DNA from: Methylobacterium bullatum
Lineage (GTDB): Bacteria > Pseudomonadota > Alphaproteobacteria > Rhizobiales > Beijerinckiaceae
DNA: 64,000 nucleotides
Reading direction: 5' to 3'
NCBI GenBank assembly: GCA_902712845.1
Contig: LR743504.1
Span: forward strand, 1,834,001-1,898,000
How positions within the stretch are numbered: the first letter of the stretch is position 1; each line of letters begins with the position of its first letter. The notes below the pieces were generated by a model. It was not told the origin of the DNA and did not search any database. It worked only from the letters and a program-made list of their open reading frames with translations. Below are positions 41,739-51,692 of this stretch, in pieces. The position numbers and the translations under genes are program-made.

Positions 41739-43295
41739 TCAGCGCGCGTTGCGATAGGCTCGCCGCGAGGCGATGGTCTGGATCATGATCTGGATGTCGA
41801 GCCAGACCGACCAATTGTCGATGTAATGCAGGTCGTGGTTGACGCGCCTCTCCATGTCGAGATCGGTGAGGGTCTCGCCGCGCAGGCCGTTGACCTGCGC
41901 CCAGCCGGTGATGCCGGGCATCACGTTGTGGCGACGGGCATAGAGCGCGATCCGCCGTTCGAAGCTCCGATCGTGGGCGAGGGCGTGAGGGCGCGGACCG
42001 ACCAGGGACATCTCCCCTCGCAGGACGTTGATGAGCTGGGGCAGCTCGTCGAGATTCGTCCGGCGCAGGATGGCGCCGATCCGGGTGATCCGTGAATCGT
42101 TGCGGGTCGCCTGTCGGAAGACGGCGTTCTGCTCGGTCTTCATGCTGCGGAACTTGAACACGCCGAAGGCCTGCTGGTTGAAGCCGTAGCGGCGCTGGCG
42201 GAAAAACACTGGCCCGGGGCTGTCGAGCTTGATCAGCACGGCGATGGACGCCAGGAGCGGCGCGAGCAGCACCAGCGCGATGGCGGACAGGACGACATCG
42301 AGGCCGCGCTTCAGGGCGATCTCGCCGAAGGTGAGCGGCCGGCGGCCGATATTGATGCCCGACAGCCGTCCTACCCGCGCGAGCTTGAGATCGGGAAAGC
42401 GGTCCATGACCGAGCCTGGACGGAGATGGAGGGCGGCTGGGACGCGCAGGAACGCGTCGACGCAGCGCTCGATATCCGCCGCATCCGTCCAGGGGACCAG
42501 GATGAAGACGTCGTCCGGCCGCAGGAACCGCACCACCGACACCGCGAGGTCGAGGTCTTCCGACATCTGTGCCTGCCGCACCGACACATCCTCCCGCGGG
42601 TCCACGCGACGCAGATAGCTGGTGCCGATGACCCGGAGATTCAGGGCCTGCGCGTCGTTGTTGGCGTGGAAGCTGGCAATGTCCTCCTCGAAGCCGACGA
42701 GGTGAATGCGACTGATCGACGGTGAGCCGGAGGTCATCGTCTGCCGGACGAGGCCCACGATGACGAGACGGGACAGGTACAGGGCCGGCAAGCCCGCGAG
42801 GAAGAAACCGATCGCCACTGCGCGCGAGAAGTCGGTCGTCGTCTTGGTGGCGAAGCCGACGACGAGCACGATTCCCCAAGCGGCGAGCCAGAGACTCGCC
42901 ATCCGGCGGCGGTGAAGGCCCTGGGTCAGCTGCGTCTCGATGCTGTACTCGTCGCGCACGAGGTTGGTCAGGAGCACGAAGACGGCCACGAGGCCCGCCA
43001 GCTGAAAGCTCCCGGTCATGCCCGTGGCGATCTGCTGGTCGAAGGCGAACTCGTAATAGATCGCCTCTACGAAGTAGGCCGTGACGAGGATCGCGACGAG
43101 GTCGGAGACGGCCAGAGCCGTGGACAGCCCGAAGCGGATCGCTCCGCGCCACCGCCGCGGAAGGACGGCCGCCCATGCGTCGCGTCGCGTGTCGCGCGCG
43201 GCGGGCAGAGTCTGGTAGATTTCGGGAAGACGTTGCTGGAACATCTGGGACGCTGTGTACCGGGTTGAGACTGGGTTTGTGCCATAATGGGACAT
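41739..43295 (-). CDS. Undecaprenyl-phosphate sugar phosphotransferase (polyprenyl glycosylphosphotransferase)
   Basis: A 518-residue membrane enzyme that starts exopolysaccharide units by transferring a sugar phosphate to undecaprenyl phosphate. Five N-terminal helices (residues about 55-190) precede a CoA-binding-like region and the conserved C-terminal bacterial sugar transferase domain. The catalytic segments are [49 protein letters not shown] and [13 protein letters not shown]. Start at 43295 is a guess between MSHYG and a later MFQQR. It faces the large unknown gene divergently. The group fits TIGR03023 glucose phosphotransferases. Confidence 0.9.
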   Translation of the reverse strand: MSHYGTNPVSTRYTASQMFQQRLPEIYQTLPAARDTRRDAWAAVLPRRWRGAIRFGLSTALAVSDLVAILVTAYFVEAIYYEFAFDQQIATGMTGSFQLAGLVAVFVLLTNLVRDEYSIETQLTQGLHRRRMASLWLAAWGIVLVVGFATKTTTDFSRAVAIGFFLAGLPALYLSRLVIVGLVRQTMTSGSPSISRIHLVGFEEDIASFHANNDAQALNLRVIGTSYLRRVDPREDVSVRQAQMSEDLDLAVSVVRFLRPDDVFILVPWTDAADIERCVDAFLRVPAALHLRPGSVMDRFPDLKLARVGRLSGINIGRRPLTFGEIALKRGLDVVLSAIALVLLAPLLASIAVLIKLDSPGPVFFRQRRYGFNQQAFGVFKFRSMKTEQNAVFRQATRNDSRITRIGAILRRTNLDELPQLINVLRGEMSLVGPRPHALAHDRSFERRIALYARRHNVMPGITGWAQVNGLRGETLTDLDMERRVNHDLHYIDNWSVWLDIQIMIQTIASRRAYRNAR

Positions 43296-43446
43296 TATCC
43301 CATTCGGCCCTCTTCATGTCTGTCCGGGGCGCAAGCCTCGGACCCGCCGGCGCCACCCAAATCTCTCCTCCATGCTGTCCGAAAGCTTGGCTGATCGCTA
43401 TGGCGAAAGGCCTGGGTCCGTTCCGTGGTCTGCCGGGGGAGCTTTC

Positions 43447-45387
43447 ATGCCGCGCGTGACGCTTTCAGGGACACATCACCGGTACAACGCCGTCGCGGCG
43501 GTTGAAGACGGTGGCACATGGCGGATGTTCCTGCCATTTCCGGATGGATCGATCCGTGACGCGGCGTTCGTCGGCCCGGACCGCCTCGTCTGCCTGTCCG
43601 CCGATGGGGAGATCTGCCTCATCGACTGGCGGCTCGACAGGGAGATCGCGCGGCAACCCGCCGGGACGGATCGCCTCCGCCACATCTTCGTGCCGGCTGA
43701 TTCCGGATGGATCGTCCTGTACGACAGCAAGCGGCCCCTCGACGAGGAGCGCTACCTCCATTCCCTTCAGGTTCGGCGCGCGACGGACCTCGCGATTGTC
43801 GCGGACGGAGACGGTCTGCAATGGACGGCCGGCCAAACCCTAGGCCGACTGGTGAGGGGCGGTGAGTTTTTCCCGGAGTCCGGAGAGCCGACCGCTCTTA
43901 CGATCCAAGATGATCTGGTCCAGGATCCGTCCGGCCGGCTGGCGTTCGTCGGCTTCGAATGCGGCTCGCCGGGATCGCGGTATGGGCTGTACCGATTGGA
44001 TCCTTCCACGGGAACGGTGCGCTGCGATCCGATGCCGGATGAGGCGAAGCCGTGGTGGTTCAGTCCGAGCGGCCGATATGCCGTCGCGCCCTCGTCGGCT
44101 GTGCCGGTTGTCCATGACGGCTCCGCCGCGTCACCGCCGCATCGGGATGCAGTAGCGGATGGAAGGCGCCGTGTGGGACAGGCCATCGAACTCTGGACGA
44201 CGACGCCCCTGGGCCTCGCCCGGACGATCGTGGCGCGCATGACGCCCGAGCCCCCATTGGCGATACGGAATGTGGTTTGGGAACCGGCCGAGACGGCGTT
44301 CTGGGTCCAGTACGGCCATTTCTGGGACAAGCGGGCCGAGTTTCAGCGAGTCGGCCTGGACGGCTCGCTCTCGCCCGTCTTCCATTTCCAGCGCTTTCAC
44401 GGAACCAAGGTCCTGACCGAGATCGCCGACGTGACGCATGCCGAACATGTGGAGATTCAAGCCTTGCCGGATGCCGTCCGCATCCAGCGCGACTGGTGCC
44501 CGAGCGACCTTCCGGTCCGGTCGATCGCGCAGGTTGAAGACGGCTTCCGGGCTTCGGTCTGGTCGGGCCCGAAAGAAGCGGCGGTCCGGCGCTTCCTGGC
44601 CCGGTCGAGCCGCCGCCACGTGGTGATCGTCGAGGCATTGTCGCAGGCGGCCGTCTCTGAAGGCCTGCATCGTCTCACCCACGACATCCGCGAGCGACTG
44701 GCCGACTTGCTGCAGACCGATGTCCTGGAACTGTCCTTCGTGGTTGGCGGCCGGACGATGACGGAATCCGCCTTCTTCGCACGCGTGTCACGCGACCGTA
44801 TCGCGGTCGCCCCGATGCTGCGGGAACTTCTGACGACCTATCTCGACGTGCATCCGCGCGCCGTCGAAGCCAAGGGCTTGTATCGTCAGATCTGGGGACC
44901 GAAAGAGAGCCGCGGCGCGCTCGCCGCTGCCATGCAGGCCCTGTTACGCCTCGACCCGGACGCGCACGACGTGTTTCGCGGCTATCTCGCCAAGCGTGAC
45001 GGCGAGCATGAGACCTACACCACCGACGTGATGATGAAGACATACATCGCCGAAACCGGCTGGCGCGACCGAGCCATGATCGGCTTCGGCATTTACTTTG
45101 CGCTGATCCGGCACCGGGACGGTCTCATCAACCTGAACGGCGGTTTCCTGGAGGAGTACGGCCTCCTCGACGCCGTCGAACCGATGATGAGCCCCGACGA
45201 TTTCGCTGAGACGATGCTGGGTGAACTCGACCGGTTCGTGGAGATCCCGGATATCGACTGCCGCTTTGGATGGAACGAACTGTATCTGGGGCTCAGAGGC
45301 GGCCTCCCCGAAACGGCGTTCGGCCGGCGGGTGGTCGCTGCGCTCGCGGCGCGGCGCGGCGACGTCATCGTGGCCATTCGAGACTGA
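43447..45387 (+). CDS. Large protein of unknown function, propeller-like N-terminus
   Basis: A 646-residue protein that I do not recognise. GGGGGAG lies six bases before the ATG at 43447. The first 400 residues have repeated beta motifs with hydrophobic strands and Asp/Gly turns, such as FVGPDRLVCLSADGEICLID, DPSGRLAFVGFECGSPG and WFSPSGRYAVAPS, which suggests a beta-propeller. Residues 400-646 are mainly helical (HRLTHDIRERLADLLQTDV, LRELLTTYLDVHPRAVEAKG). No signal peptide, membrane helix or catalytic motif is seen. Divergent from a sugar transferase; ABM monooxygenase gene convergent downstream. Confidence 0.8.
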   Translation: MPRVTLSGTHHRYNAVAAVEDGGTWRMFLPFPDGSIRDAAFVGPDRLVCLSADGEICLIDWRLDREIARQPAGTDRLRHIFVPADSGWIVLYDSKRPLDEERYLHSLQVRRATDLAIVADGDGLQWTAGQTLGRLVRGGEFFPESGEPTALTIQDDLVQDPSGRLAFVGFECGSPGSRYGLYRLDPSTGTVRCDPMPDEAKPWWFSPSGRYAVAPSSAVPVVHDGSAASPPHRDAVADGRRRVGQAIELWTTTPLGLARTIVARMTPEPPLAIRNVVWEPAETAFWVQYGHFWDKRAEFQRVGLDGSLSPVFHFQRFHGTKVLTEIADVTHAEHVEIQALPDAVRIQRDWCPSDLPVRSIAQVEDGFRASVWSGPKEAAVRRFLARSSRRHVVIVEALSQAAVSEGLHRLTHDIRERLADLLQTDVLELSFVVGGRTMTESAFFARVSRDRIAVAPMLRELLTTYLDVHPRAVEAKGLYRQIWGPKESRGALAAAMQALLRLDPDAHDVFRGYLAKRDGEHETYTTDVMMKTYIAETGWRDRAMIGFGIYFALIRHRDGLINLNGGFLEEYGLLDAVEPMMSPDDFAETMLGELDRFVEIPDIDCRFGWNELYLGLRGGLPETAFGRRVVAALAARRGDVIVAIRD

Positions 45388-45482
45388 GCGAGGCAGAGGA
45401 CGGCCGACATGCCGGCCTCGAAGCGTGGTGGCATCCCCATCGGACGGTGCGGGGCGAGGATGCCGCCGGATGGCGAGGTCGC

Positions 45483-45842
45483 TCAGGCCACCGCTTCGGA
45501 ATGCCGCTCCGCCGACGTGTCTTCCTGTGCCTTGCTCAAGGTTTGAATCGGCTCGAACCCTTCGAACTGCGGATGGCCGAGGTAGAGAGGTTTCGTCGTC
45601 GGTGCGCGGCTATGCGCCTTGCGGAACTGCTCCGACCGGGTCCAGGCCTCGAAAGCCGATTTGGAGGCCCAGACGGTGTGCGAGGCATACAGCACATGGT
45701 CCTCGTAGGTCGGGCCGCGAAGCAACTGAAACTCGACGAAGCCCTCCATCTCACCGAGTTGGCTGTCCCGCCCGAGCCAGACCTGCTCGAATTCTGTCGT
45801 TGCGTCCGGGACAACTTTGAATCGATTCATGGCGATGAACAT
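45483..45842 (-). CDS. Antibiotic biosynthesis monooxygenase/IsdG-like heme-degrading protein
   Basis: A 119-residue ABM-domain protein. The segments MFIAMNRFKVVPDATTEFEQ, GFVEFQLLRG and YASHTVWASKSAFEAWTRSE fit the IsdG-like dimeric alpha/beta barrel. The His in the last helix region (KAHSRAP) may be the heme ligand seen in such proteins. It probably degrades heme or oxidises a small aromatic. AAGGTG lies upstream of the ATG at 45842. Two short palindromes lie 60-130 bases upstream. No hemin uptake genes are adjacent. Confidence 0.82.
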   Translation of the reverse strand: MFIAMNRFKVVPDATTEFEQVWLGRDSQLGEMEGFVEFQLLRGPTYEDHVLYASHTVWASKSAFEAWTRSEQFRKAHSRAPTTKPLYLGHPQFEGFEPIQTLSKAQEDTSAERHSEAVA

Positions 45843-46310
45843 GAAACACCTTCGTCTTGAGGCCGGGAGCGGGGGCGGCCGGCAATCCGCGCGGTATTCT
45901 AAACCGCGATATCGCGATTCGAAAATGATGGGAAAATCCGCATAGTCCCGTATTAAAATAGCGCTATTTCTGTCATATGATTGCTGGACACAAGAACGTT
46001 TCCCTCACATCGTTGTGGAGCCGGTGTCCGGCCTTCCTCGGTTTGCAACGGCAAGTTCGTGGTGACTCTTGCCATCCTTGCCCGGTTTGTGGTCAAGCTG
46101 GTTTCGCGTTCGTTGGACGCAGGGGATCGCTCCTGGTTCTTTGATCGTTTCTGGAGATTTTTTCGCCCCTCGCGGAAGGGCCGTGGAGACCACGAGTTCA
46201 CTTTCTTTTAACTTCCGACCGTTCCGAATGCGGCATATTGAAGTTGGCGCATCGGTTGCGGAGACCAACACAACCGGCCGAGACCGTATTAAGCACTGAA
46301 ACGAGTGATG
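45843..46310. other. AT-rich regulatory intergenic region
   Basis: About 470 bases with no gene. It is much more AT-rich than the rest of the window. Two perfect palindromes lie near the ABM gene: CGCGATATCGCG (45905-45916) and AAATAGCGCTATTT (45956-45969). They are good candidates for binding sites of a dimeric regulator, possibly controlling the ABM gene. The right part likely holds the XRE gene promoter. Confidence 0.5.
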
Positions 46311-46706
46311 ATGCCCAAGCAAACTACCGATGTCGACCGCCTGGTTGGGTTGCGGATCACGGCCCTGCGCAAGGCTCGTGGCCTTAGTCAGACTGCCCTA
46401 GGGACCGCCGTCGGAGTGACCTTCCAGCAGGTTCAGAAATACGAGAAGGGGCAAAACCGCGTTGGCGCTGGCCGGCTCCGGGAGATTTCCCGTCTCCTCG
46501 AAGTGCCGGTCTCGGCGTTCTTCGAGGAGGACGACGCGGGTGGAACACAATCTGAGGTGTTCGGATTCTTGAGCGCGCACGGTGCGATCGAGCTGCTCCA
46601 GGCTTATGCCCTGATCGAGGACGACCAACTCCGGCGGGACGTTCTGGCGATTGTGCGGACTGCGGCGAAGATGGGAAAACGTTCAGAGACCCCTGCGGCT
46701 GTTTGA
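46311..46706 (+). CDS. XRE-family helix-turn-helix regulator
   Basis: A 131-residue DNA-binding protein. Residues about 8-65 form a Cro/C1 HTH (RLVGLRITALRKARGLSQTA, GVTFQQVQKYEKGQNRVGAG) and match the alphaproteobacterial group with VTFQQVQKYEKG. The C-terminal half (SEVFGFLSAHGAIELLQAYAL) is an oligomerisation segment. Three possible starts (46305, 46308, 46311) are within six bases; the ATG at 46311 is taken. It converges with cobB, only 11 bases apart. Target unknown. Confidence 0.87.
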   Translation: MPKQTTDVDRLVGLRITALRKARGLSQTALGTAVGVTFQQVQKYEKGQNRVGAGRLREISRLLEVPVSAFFEEDDAGGTQSEVFGFLSAHGAIELLQAYALIEDDQLRRDVLAIVRTAAKMGKRSETPAAV

Positions 46707-46717
46707 TCGATTTTCAC

Positions 46718-48046
46718 TCATCCGATGAGATGGAAGAAGCTGCCTGACACACGGCCGCATCGGTGGCCTGCCATGCCTAACGGAACGCCTTCCGCGTCGG
46801 TCACCACCGCGAGGGCGACATCCTCGGCGGGAGGCGGCGTCAATTCGCTGGCATAATGGAACTCGTGGCCGACGAGGCGCGATCCGCGTTGCCCGAGGGG
46901 ACCATCGCCGATGAGCGTCGCGACGCGGTAGCCGAGATGCAGGCGGCGCACCTTGTAGGAGGTCGCGACGGGGAGCAGGCCCGCCATCGCATGCGTGACG
47001 CCCGCCGCGTCTTCCAGCCGGAGACCGAGCGCCATGTAGCCGCCGCATTCGCCATGGACGGGATTGTGTTCGGCAAAGCTCCGGAGGCCGTTCAGGAACC
47101 GGCCCGCCGCTGCGAGTTTCCCGGCATGAAGCTCAGGATATCCGCCCGGTAGCCAGCAGGCGTCGCAGCCCTCCGGGGGCGCCTCGTCGGCGAGGGGTGA
47201 GAAAGCGACCAGTTCGGCGCCCGCCGCGCGCCAGCCCGCCTCCATATGCGGATAGAGGAACGAGAAGGCCTCATCCGACGCGATCGCGATGCGTTGCCCC
47301 GGGGGAGGGGGCAGGGCGGCATCCGACACGTCCGGCAGGCGTCCCGACGCGGCTGCGAGGATGGCGTCTAGGTCGAGACCGGCCTCCGCCAGATCGGCCA
47401 GGCGGTCGAACCGCGCGGCGAGATCGCCGGTCTCGCGGGCCTGGACCAGGCCGAGATGACGCTCGGGCAGGGAGAGGGTCGCGTCGCGCATGAGCACTCC
47501 GAGGACCGGGATGCCGACCCGCGCGAGACCGGCCTCGACCAGGCGCCGATGGCGGGCGCTGGCGACCTTGTTCAGGACCACCCCGGCGATGCGGATGCGG
47601 GGATCGTAACGCGCGCAGCCGAGTGCCACGGCGGCGGCCGATTGGGCGGCACCCGAGACGTCCACGACGAGGAGCACGGGCCAGCCGTAGCGGGCGGCGA
47701 TGTCGGCATTGGCGCCGGTCCGGCCCTCGCTGGCGACGATGCCGTCGAACAGGCCCATCGAGCCCTCGGCGATGACGATATCGGCGCCATGGCCCGCCAT
47801 CGCCGCCACCGAATCGAGCATGGCATCCGGCATAGCGAAGCTGTCGAGATTGACGCTGGGATAGCCCGTGGCGGCCTGGTGAAAGGCCGGGTCGATATAG
47901 TCCGGCCCGCATTTGGCGCCGCGCACGGCGAGGCCGCGCCGGGCGAGCGCTCGCATCAGCGCCAGCGTCACCGTGGTCTTGCCCGAGCTCGACCGTGGAG
48001 CGGCGACGAGAAGGCCTGGCGGATGCGATCGGTCCGTCATCGTCAT
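46718..48046 (-). CDS. cobB: Cobyrinic/hydrogenobyrinic acid a,c-diamide synthase
   Basis: A 442-residue ATP-dependent amidotransferase of the aerobic B12 pathway that amidates the a and c carboxylates of hydrogenobyrinic acid. The N-terminal P-loop [19 protein letters not shown] is near residue 17, followed by GLFDG and the dethiobiotin-synthetase-like fold. The C-terminal glutaminase domain has the catalytic cysteine in [13 protein letters not shown] and [10 protein letters not shown]. The ATG at 48046 overlaps the cobM stop by four bases (ATGA). Last gene of the cobL-cobE-cobM-cobB run. Confidence 0.95.
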   Translation of the reverse strand: MTMTDRSHPPGLLVAAPRSSSGKTTVTLALMRALARRGLAVRGAKCGPDYIDPAFHQAATGYPSVNLDSFAMPDAMLDSVAAMAGHGADIVIAEGSMGLFDGIVASEGRTGANADIAARYGWPVLLVVDVSGAAQSAAAVALGCARYDPRIRIAGVVLNKVASARHRRLVEAGLARVGIPVLGVLMRDATLSLPERHLGLVQARETGDLAARFDRLADLAEAGLDLDAILAAASGRLPDVSDAALPPPPGQRIAIASDEAFSFLYPHMEAGWRAAGAELVAFSPLADEAPPEGCDACWLPGGYPELHAGKLAAAGRFLNGLRSFAEHNPVHGECGGYMALGLRLEDAAGVTHAMAGLLPVATSYKVRRLHLGYRVATLIGDGPLGQRGSRLVGHEFHYASELTPPPAEDVALAVVTDAEGVPLGMAGHRCGRVSGSFFHLIG

Positions 48047-48825
48047 GACTCGACTCTGGGAGCCGGCTGCCCCATGGGACGGAAGCGCCGGTCGTAATCG
48101 GTGGAGTAGAGCGCGCTCTCGCGGAACTCGCTGGCCGCAAGGGCCGGGCCGACGAAGATCAGCGCCGTCCGCTCGAGACCGGCGGCGCGCACATCCTCCG
48201 CGATGGTGGCGAGGGTGCCCAAGATGACGCGCTCGTCCGGCCAGGTAGCCCGGAACACCACGGCGGCGGCGCAATCCGCCCCGTAGAACGGCATGAGCTC
48301 GGCCACCACGGTCTCGATGACGTGGATGGAGAGGTGCAGGGCCAGGGTCGCGCCGGTGGCGGCGAAGGCTTGGAGCGTTTCGCGCTCAGGCATGGCACTG
48401 GCCCGGCCCGAGGTCCGGGTGAGGACCACCGACTGGGTTAGGCCCGGCACGGTGAGTTCGCGCCGGAGCAGGGCGGCGGCGGCGGCGAAGGAGGGCACGC
48501 CCGGGGTCACCGTGTAGGGAATGCCGAGCCGGTCGAGGCGGCGTGTCTGTTCGGCCAGCGCGCTCCAGATCGAGAGGTCGCCCGAATGCAGCCGCGCCAC
48601 GTCCTGCCCGACCTGGTGCGCGGCGACGATCTCGGCCACGATCGCGTCGAGGTCGAGGGGGGCCGTGTCGACGATGCGGGCGTCGGACGGGCACCAGGAC
48701 AGGATTTCCGGCGCCACCAGCGAACCGGCATAGAGGCAGACGGGGCAGCGCGCGATGAGATCGCGCCCGCGGATCGTGATGAGGTCGGCCGCACCGGGGC
48801 CGGCGCCGATGAAATGTACGGTCAT
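48043..48825 (-). CDS. cobM: Precorrin-4 C11-methyltransferase
   Basis: A 260-residue SAM-dependent methyltransferase of the corrin series. [18 protein letters not shown] at the N-terminus and the SAM-binding segments [19 protein letters not shown] and [17 protein letters not shown] are diagnostic of CobM/CbiF. It methylates C11 of precorrin-4. The start at 48825 overlaps the cobE stop (ATGA). Confidence 0.95.
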   Translation of the reverse strand: MTVHFIGAGPGAADLITIRGRDLIARCPVCLYAGSLVAPEILSWCPSDARIVDTAPLDLDAIVAEIVAAHQVGQDVARLHSGDLSIWSALAEQTRRLDRLGIPYTVTPGVPSFAAAAALLRRELTVPGLTQSVVLTRTSGRASAMPERETLQAFAATGATLALHLSIHVIETVVAELMPFYGADCAAAVVFRATWPDERVILGTLATIAEDVRAAGLERTALIFVGPALAASEFRESALYSTDYDRRFRPMGQPAPRVES

Positions 48826-49220
48826 TCCGCCTGAGTGGCGAAATACGCGGGAAGCGCAAGGGCGCATGTCACCGCTGGTGACGCGATGCGCGGCAGAATG
48901 AGGGTTCCGCCCTCTCCGGCCGCGGCCAGCGCGGCGGCTTCCGCCACCGATCCAACCCCCCGGCTCGCCTCGATCCGGCCCGAGCGGGTCGGTACGCGCG
49001 CATCGACGGCGATCATCTCGGCAGGTGACATTCCGACGGGCACGAGGCCGAACACAGCGGCGGCCTCGACGATCGACGGCTCGTTCGCGCGGTCCTCGGC
49101 GGTGGCGATCGCGCCGAGCCAGTCCGGCTGATGACCGCTTTCGGCAAGCGCGCGGTGGATCAGGGCGACGATCTCGTCGGGCATGGCCCCGTGCCGTAAG
49201 CCGATGCCGGCAACAAGCAT
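48822..49220 (-). CDS. cobE: Cobalamin biosynthesis protein CobE
   Basis: A 132-residue protein related to the C-terminal domain of CbiG (cobalamin G/CobE family). It begins [20 protein letters not shown] and includes [19 protein letters not shown] and [20 protein letters not shown]. CobE is required for cobalamin synthesis in Pseudomonas-type pathways, though its exact activity is debated. The ATG at 49220 has no strong ribosome site. The 5' side is a composite repeat (49281-49490), which may have separated it from cobL. Confidence 0.88.
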   Translation of the reverse strand: MLVAGIGLRHGAMPDEIVALIHRALAESGHQPDWLGAIATAEDRANEPSIVEAAAVFGLVPVGMSPAEMIAVDARVPTRSGRIEASRGVGSVAEAAALAAAGEGGTLILPRIASPAVTCALALPAYFATQAE

Positions 49221-49280
49221 TCGAGTGCCAAACGCTTCTTTCTCGGTGTGATCAAGCTCAATACGTTCGGCAGGCAAAGA

Positions 49281-49490
49281 TTTCCCCTCTCCCCGCTCGC
49301 GGGGAGAGGGACGTGTCTCCCCCTTGTCGGGGAGCACGTCGAGGCGGCAGCCGAGGGTGAGGGGGTGACTGCGGATGAGGCCTATCCGGCGATACCCCCT
49401 CAGCCTCGCTTCGGCGTCGCCTCCGCTCATCGCGGACACGACGAGGTGCCCGCGACCCTCTCCCCGCCCAGCGGGGAGAGGGGAGAACCG
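49281..49490. repeat. Composite intergenic repeat with two flanking hairpins
   Basis: The element is bounded by CCCTCTCCCCGC-TC-GCGGGGAGAGGG (49285-49310) and CCCTCTCCCCGC-CCA-GCGGGGAGAGGG (49456-49482), sharing identical 12-base arms. The interior has no protein-like frame. It resembles a MITE-like or REP-composite (BIME) unit. It lies between cobL and cobE. Confidence 0.75.
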
Positions 49491-49510
49491 GTGCATCGGC
49501 AAGCCGCCTG

Positions 49511-50740
49511 TCACCGCTTCGTCCACACCCATTGCGTCACCGGCATTGCAGCACGCCAGCCATGGAGTTGGCCGACCGGGTCGGCATGGGCCACCGACAG
49601 CCGCTTCAGCTGCCCGCCGAGACGGGCGAAGGCGCCAAGCAGGACTGCCTCGCCCTCGAGGGTGACGACGTTGGCGACCAGCCGGCCCCCGGGACTGAGG
49701 TCGTCGATGGCGCGGTCGAGCACGCCAGGACGCGCGACCCCGCCGCCGATGAAAATCGCGTCCGGACGCTCGAGGCCGTTCAGGGCGGCGGGCGCCTCGC
49801 CCTCGACCACGCGCAGATCCGGTACACCGAGGCGGGCGGCGTTGCGGGCGATCCGCGCTGCACGGGCCGGGTTCGCCTCGATGGCCAGCGAGCGCAGGCT
49901 GGGATGGCGCAGCATCCACTCGATGGAGATCGAGCCGGCTCCAGCGCCGATGTCCCACAGACGCTGGCCGGCGCGGGGGCGCAGGGCGGCGAGGGTCACG
50001 GCGCGAATATCGGCTTTGGTGAGCTGGCCGTCATTCTCGAACCAGGCATCGTCGAGGCCGGGGCTCAGGGAGACGACGCGCGCATCCGCGTCGGCGACGA
50101 TTTCCACCGCCAGGGTGTTGAGCGCATCGATCCCGGTAAGGGTGAAGGCATTGGCCTGCGCCTCCAGCCGGCGCTCGCGCGGGCCGCCCATGGCTTCGAG
50201 GACGACCAAGCGCGAGTCACCGAAGCCTCGCTCCGTCAGCAGTGCTGCGACGGCCTCCGGCGTCGTGCCGTCCCAGGTGAGGACGAGGAGGCGGGCGCTG
50301 GGCTGGAGCTGAGGTACGATCCGCTCCAGCGCCCGCCCGTGCAGGGTGAGGCAGGTGGTCTCGGCGAGCGGCCAGCCGAGCCGTGCCGCTGCAAGGCTGA
50401 AAGCGGAGGGATGGGGGAAGGCACACATCTCGGCCGCGGGCAGCATCCGCGCGATCTCTGCGCCGATGCCGTAATGGAACGGGTCGCCGGTGGCGAGGAT
50501 GCAGGTGGGCCGTCCGCGCCGGGCGAGGAGGCCGGGATAGGCGTCCGCAATCGGGCGAGGCCAGACGCGGCCCTCCGCGCTCTTCGGTGCCGCGAGCGCG
50601 AGGTGCCGGCTCCCCCCATACACGACCTCCGCCGCGTCGAGGGCGGCGGTGGCGGCGGGGCCGAGGCCCGCCCGCCCGTCCTCGCCGATCCCGATGATGG
50701 TGAGCCAGGGTGGAACGCTCGACAGCGGGACGTCGCTCAT
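49511..50740 (-). CDS. cobL: Precorrin-6Y C5,15-methyltransferase (decarboxylating)
   Basis: A 409-residue bifunctional enzyme. The N-terminal CbiE-like domain starts WLTIIGIGEDGRAGLGPAA, and the C-terminal CbiT-like domain carries the SAM motif LWDIGAGAGSISIEWMLRHP. It methylates C5 and C15 and removes the acetate carboxyl at C12. Length matches CobL (about 400). It is divergent from cobK across 44 bases, so the two promoters must be tightly packed. Confidence 0.95.
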   Translation of the reverse strand: MSDVPLSSVPPWLTIIGIGEDGRAGLGPAATAALDAAEVVYGGSRHLALAAPKSAEGRVWPRPIADAYPGLLARRGRPTCILATGDPFHYGIGAEIARMLPAAEMCAFPHPSAFSLAAARLGWPLAETTCLTLHGRALERIVPQLQPSARLLVLTWDGTTPEAVAALLTERGFGDSRLVVLEAMGGPRERRLEAQANAFTLTGIDALNTLAVEIVADADARVVSLSPGLDDAWFENDGQLTKADIRAVTLAALRPRAGQRLWDIGAGAGSISIEWMLRHPSLRSLAIEANPARAARIARNAARLGVPDLRVVEGEAPAALNGLERPDAIFIGGGVARPGVLDRAIDDLSPGGRLVANVVTLEGEAVLLGAFARLGGQLKRLSVAHADPVGQLHGWRAAMPVTQWVWTKR

Positions 50741-50784
50741 GGAGAAGGCATCCTTTCGGAACCATGGCGGGCGAACGAACGACG

Positions 50785-51522
50785 ATGCGGCTTCTGATCC
50801 TCGGCGGCACCAGCGAGGCGAGCGCTCTGGTGAAGGGGCTCGATCCGAGAATTGACGCGACCTTGTCGCTGGCCGGCCGTACCAGCGCGCCGAAGCGCGA
50901 GCCGGTCCCCACCCGTATCGGCGGTTTCGGCGGCCCTGAGGGTCTCGCCACCTGGATCGCCGAGAACCGGATCGAGGCGGTGATCGACGCCACGCATCCG
51001 TTCGCGGCGCGGATTGGTCGCAACGCGGCGCTCGCCTGCGAAAGGACCGGCGTGGCGCTCCTCGCCATCCGCCGCCCGGCCTGGGAGCAGCGGCCGGGGG
51101 ATCGCTGGACCGAGGTCGAGACCATGGCGGAGGCCGCCCTCGCCCTCGGCGAGATGCCCCGGCGCGTGTTTCTGACGATCGGCCGCCTCGAAGTCGGCGC
51201 CTTCTCGGCCGCGCCGCAGCACGATTACGTGGTCCGCGCCATCGAGCCGATCGGCGACGCCCTGCCGGTGCCGCACCTCACCGAGATCGCCGCGCGCGGC
51301 CCCTTCGACGAGGTGGCCGAAGCGGCCTTTCTCGCCGAGGGGCAAATCGAGATCTTGGTCACCAAGAATTCCGGCGGCCCCGCCACCTACGGCAAGATCG
51401 CCGCCGCCCGTGTTCTTGGTTTGCCGGTGGTGATCGTGCGCCCGCCCGATAAGCCGGATGTCGACAGCGTGCCCGATGCCGAGGGTGCGTTGGCGTGGCT
51501 GCGGGAGCGCCTGAACCACTGA
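50785..51522 (+). CDS. cobK: Precorrin-6A reductase
   Basis: A 245-residue NADPH-dependent reductase of the precorrin macrocycle. RLLILGGTSEASALVKGL at the N-terminus, DATHPFAARIGRNAALAC, VFLTIGRLEVGAF and EILVTKNSGGPATYGKI are CobK signatures. It is on the plus strand while neighbours are on the minus strand. The ATG at 50785 gives the standard N-terminus; an in-frame ATG at 50764 lacks support. A dispersed palindromic repeat follows its stop. Confidence 0.95.
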   Translation: MRLLILGGTSEASALVKGLDPRIDATLSLAGRTSAPKREPVPTRIGGFGGPEGLATWIAENRIEAVIDATHPFAARIGRNAALACERTGVALLAIRRPAWEQRPGDRWTEVETMAEAALALGEMPRRVFLTIGRLEVGAFSAAPQHDYVVRAIEPIGDALPVPHLTEIAARGPFDEVAEAAFLAEGQIEILVTKNSGGPATYGKIAAARVLGLPVVIVRPPDKPDVDSVPDAEGALAWLRERLNH

Positions 51523-51535
51523 AGCCCAACCCTGA

Positions 51536-51650
51536 ACCTCATCCTGAGGTGCCCGCGAAGCGGGCCTCGAAGGAGCCCTCCAGTCAGCACTGCAAGAACT
51601 GGAGGGCTCCTTCGAGGCCTTCGCTCCGCTGCGGCACCTCAGGATGAGGT
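51536..51650. repeat. Dispersed palindromic repeat, copy 2
   Basis: Perfect 18-base terminal inverted repeats (ACCTCATCCTGAGGTGCC) flank inner complementary blocks containing GCCTCGAAGGAG and CTCCTTCGAGGC. It is of the same family as copies at 8446 and 57173. It sits between the convergent cobK and cobJ genes and may act as a transcript-end hairpin. Confidence 0.9.
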
Positions 51651-51692
51651 GGATTGGTTGGAGAGACGGGGTTGGCACCGCGTGGCCCACCC

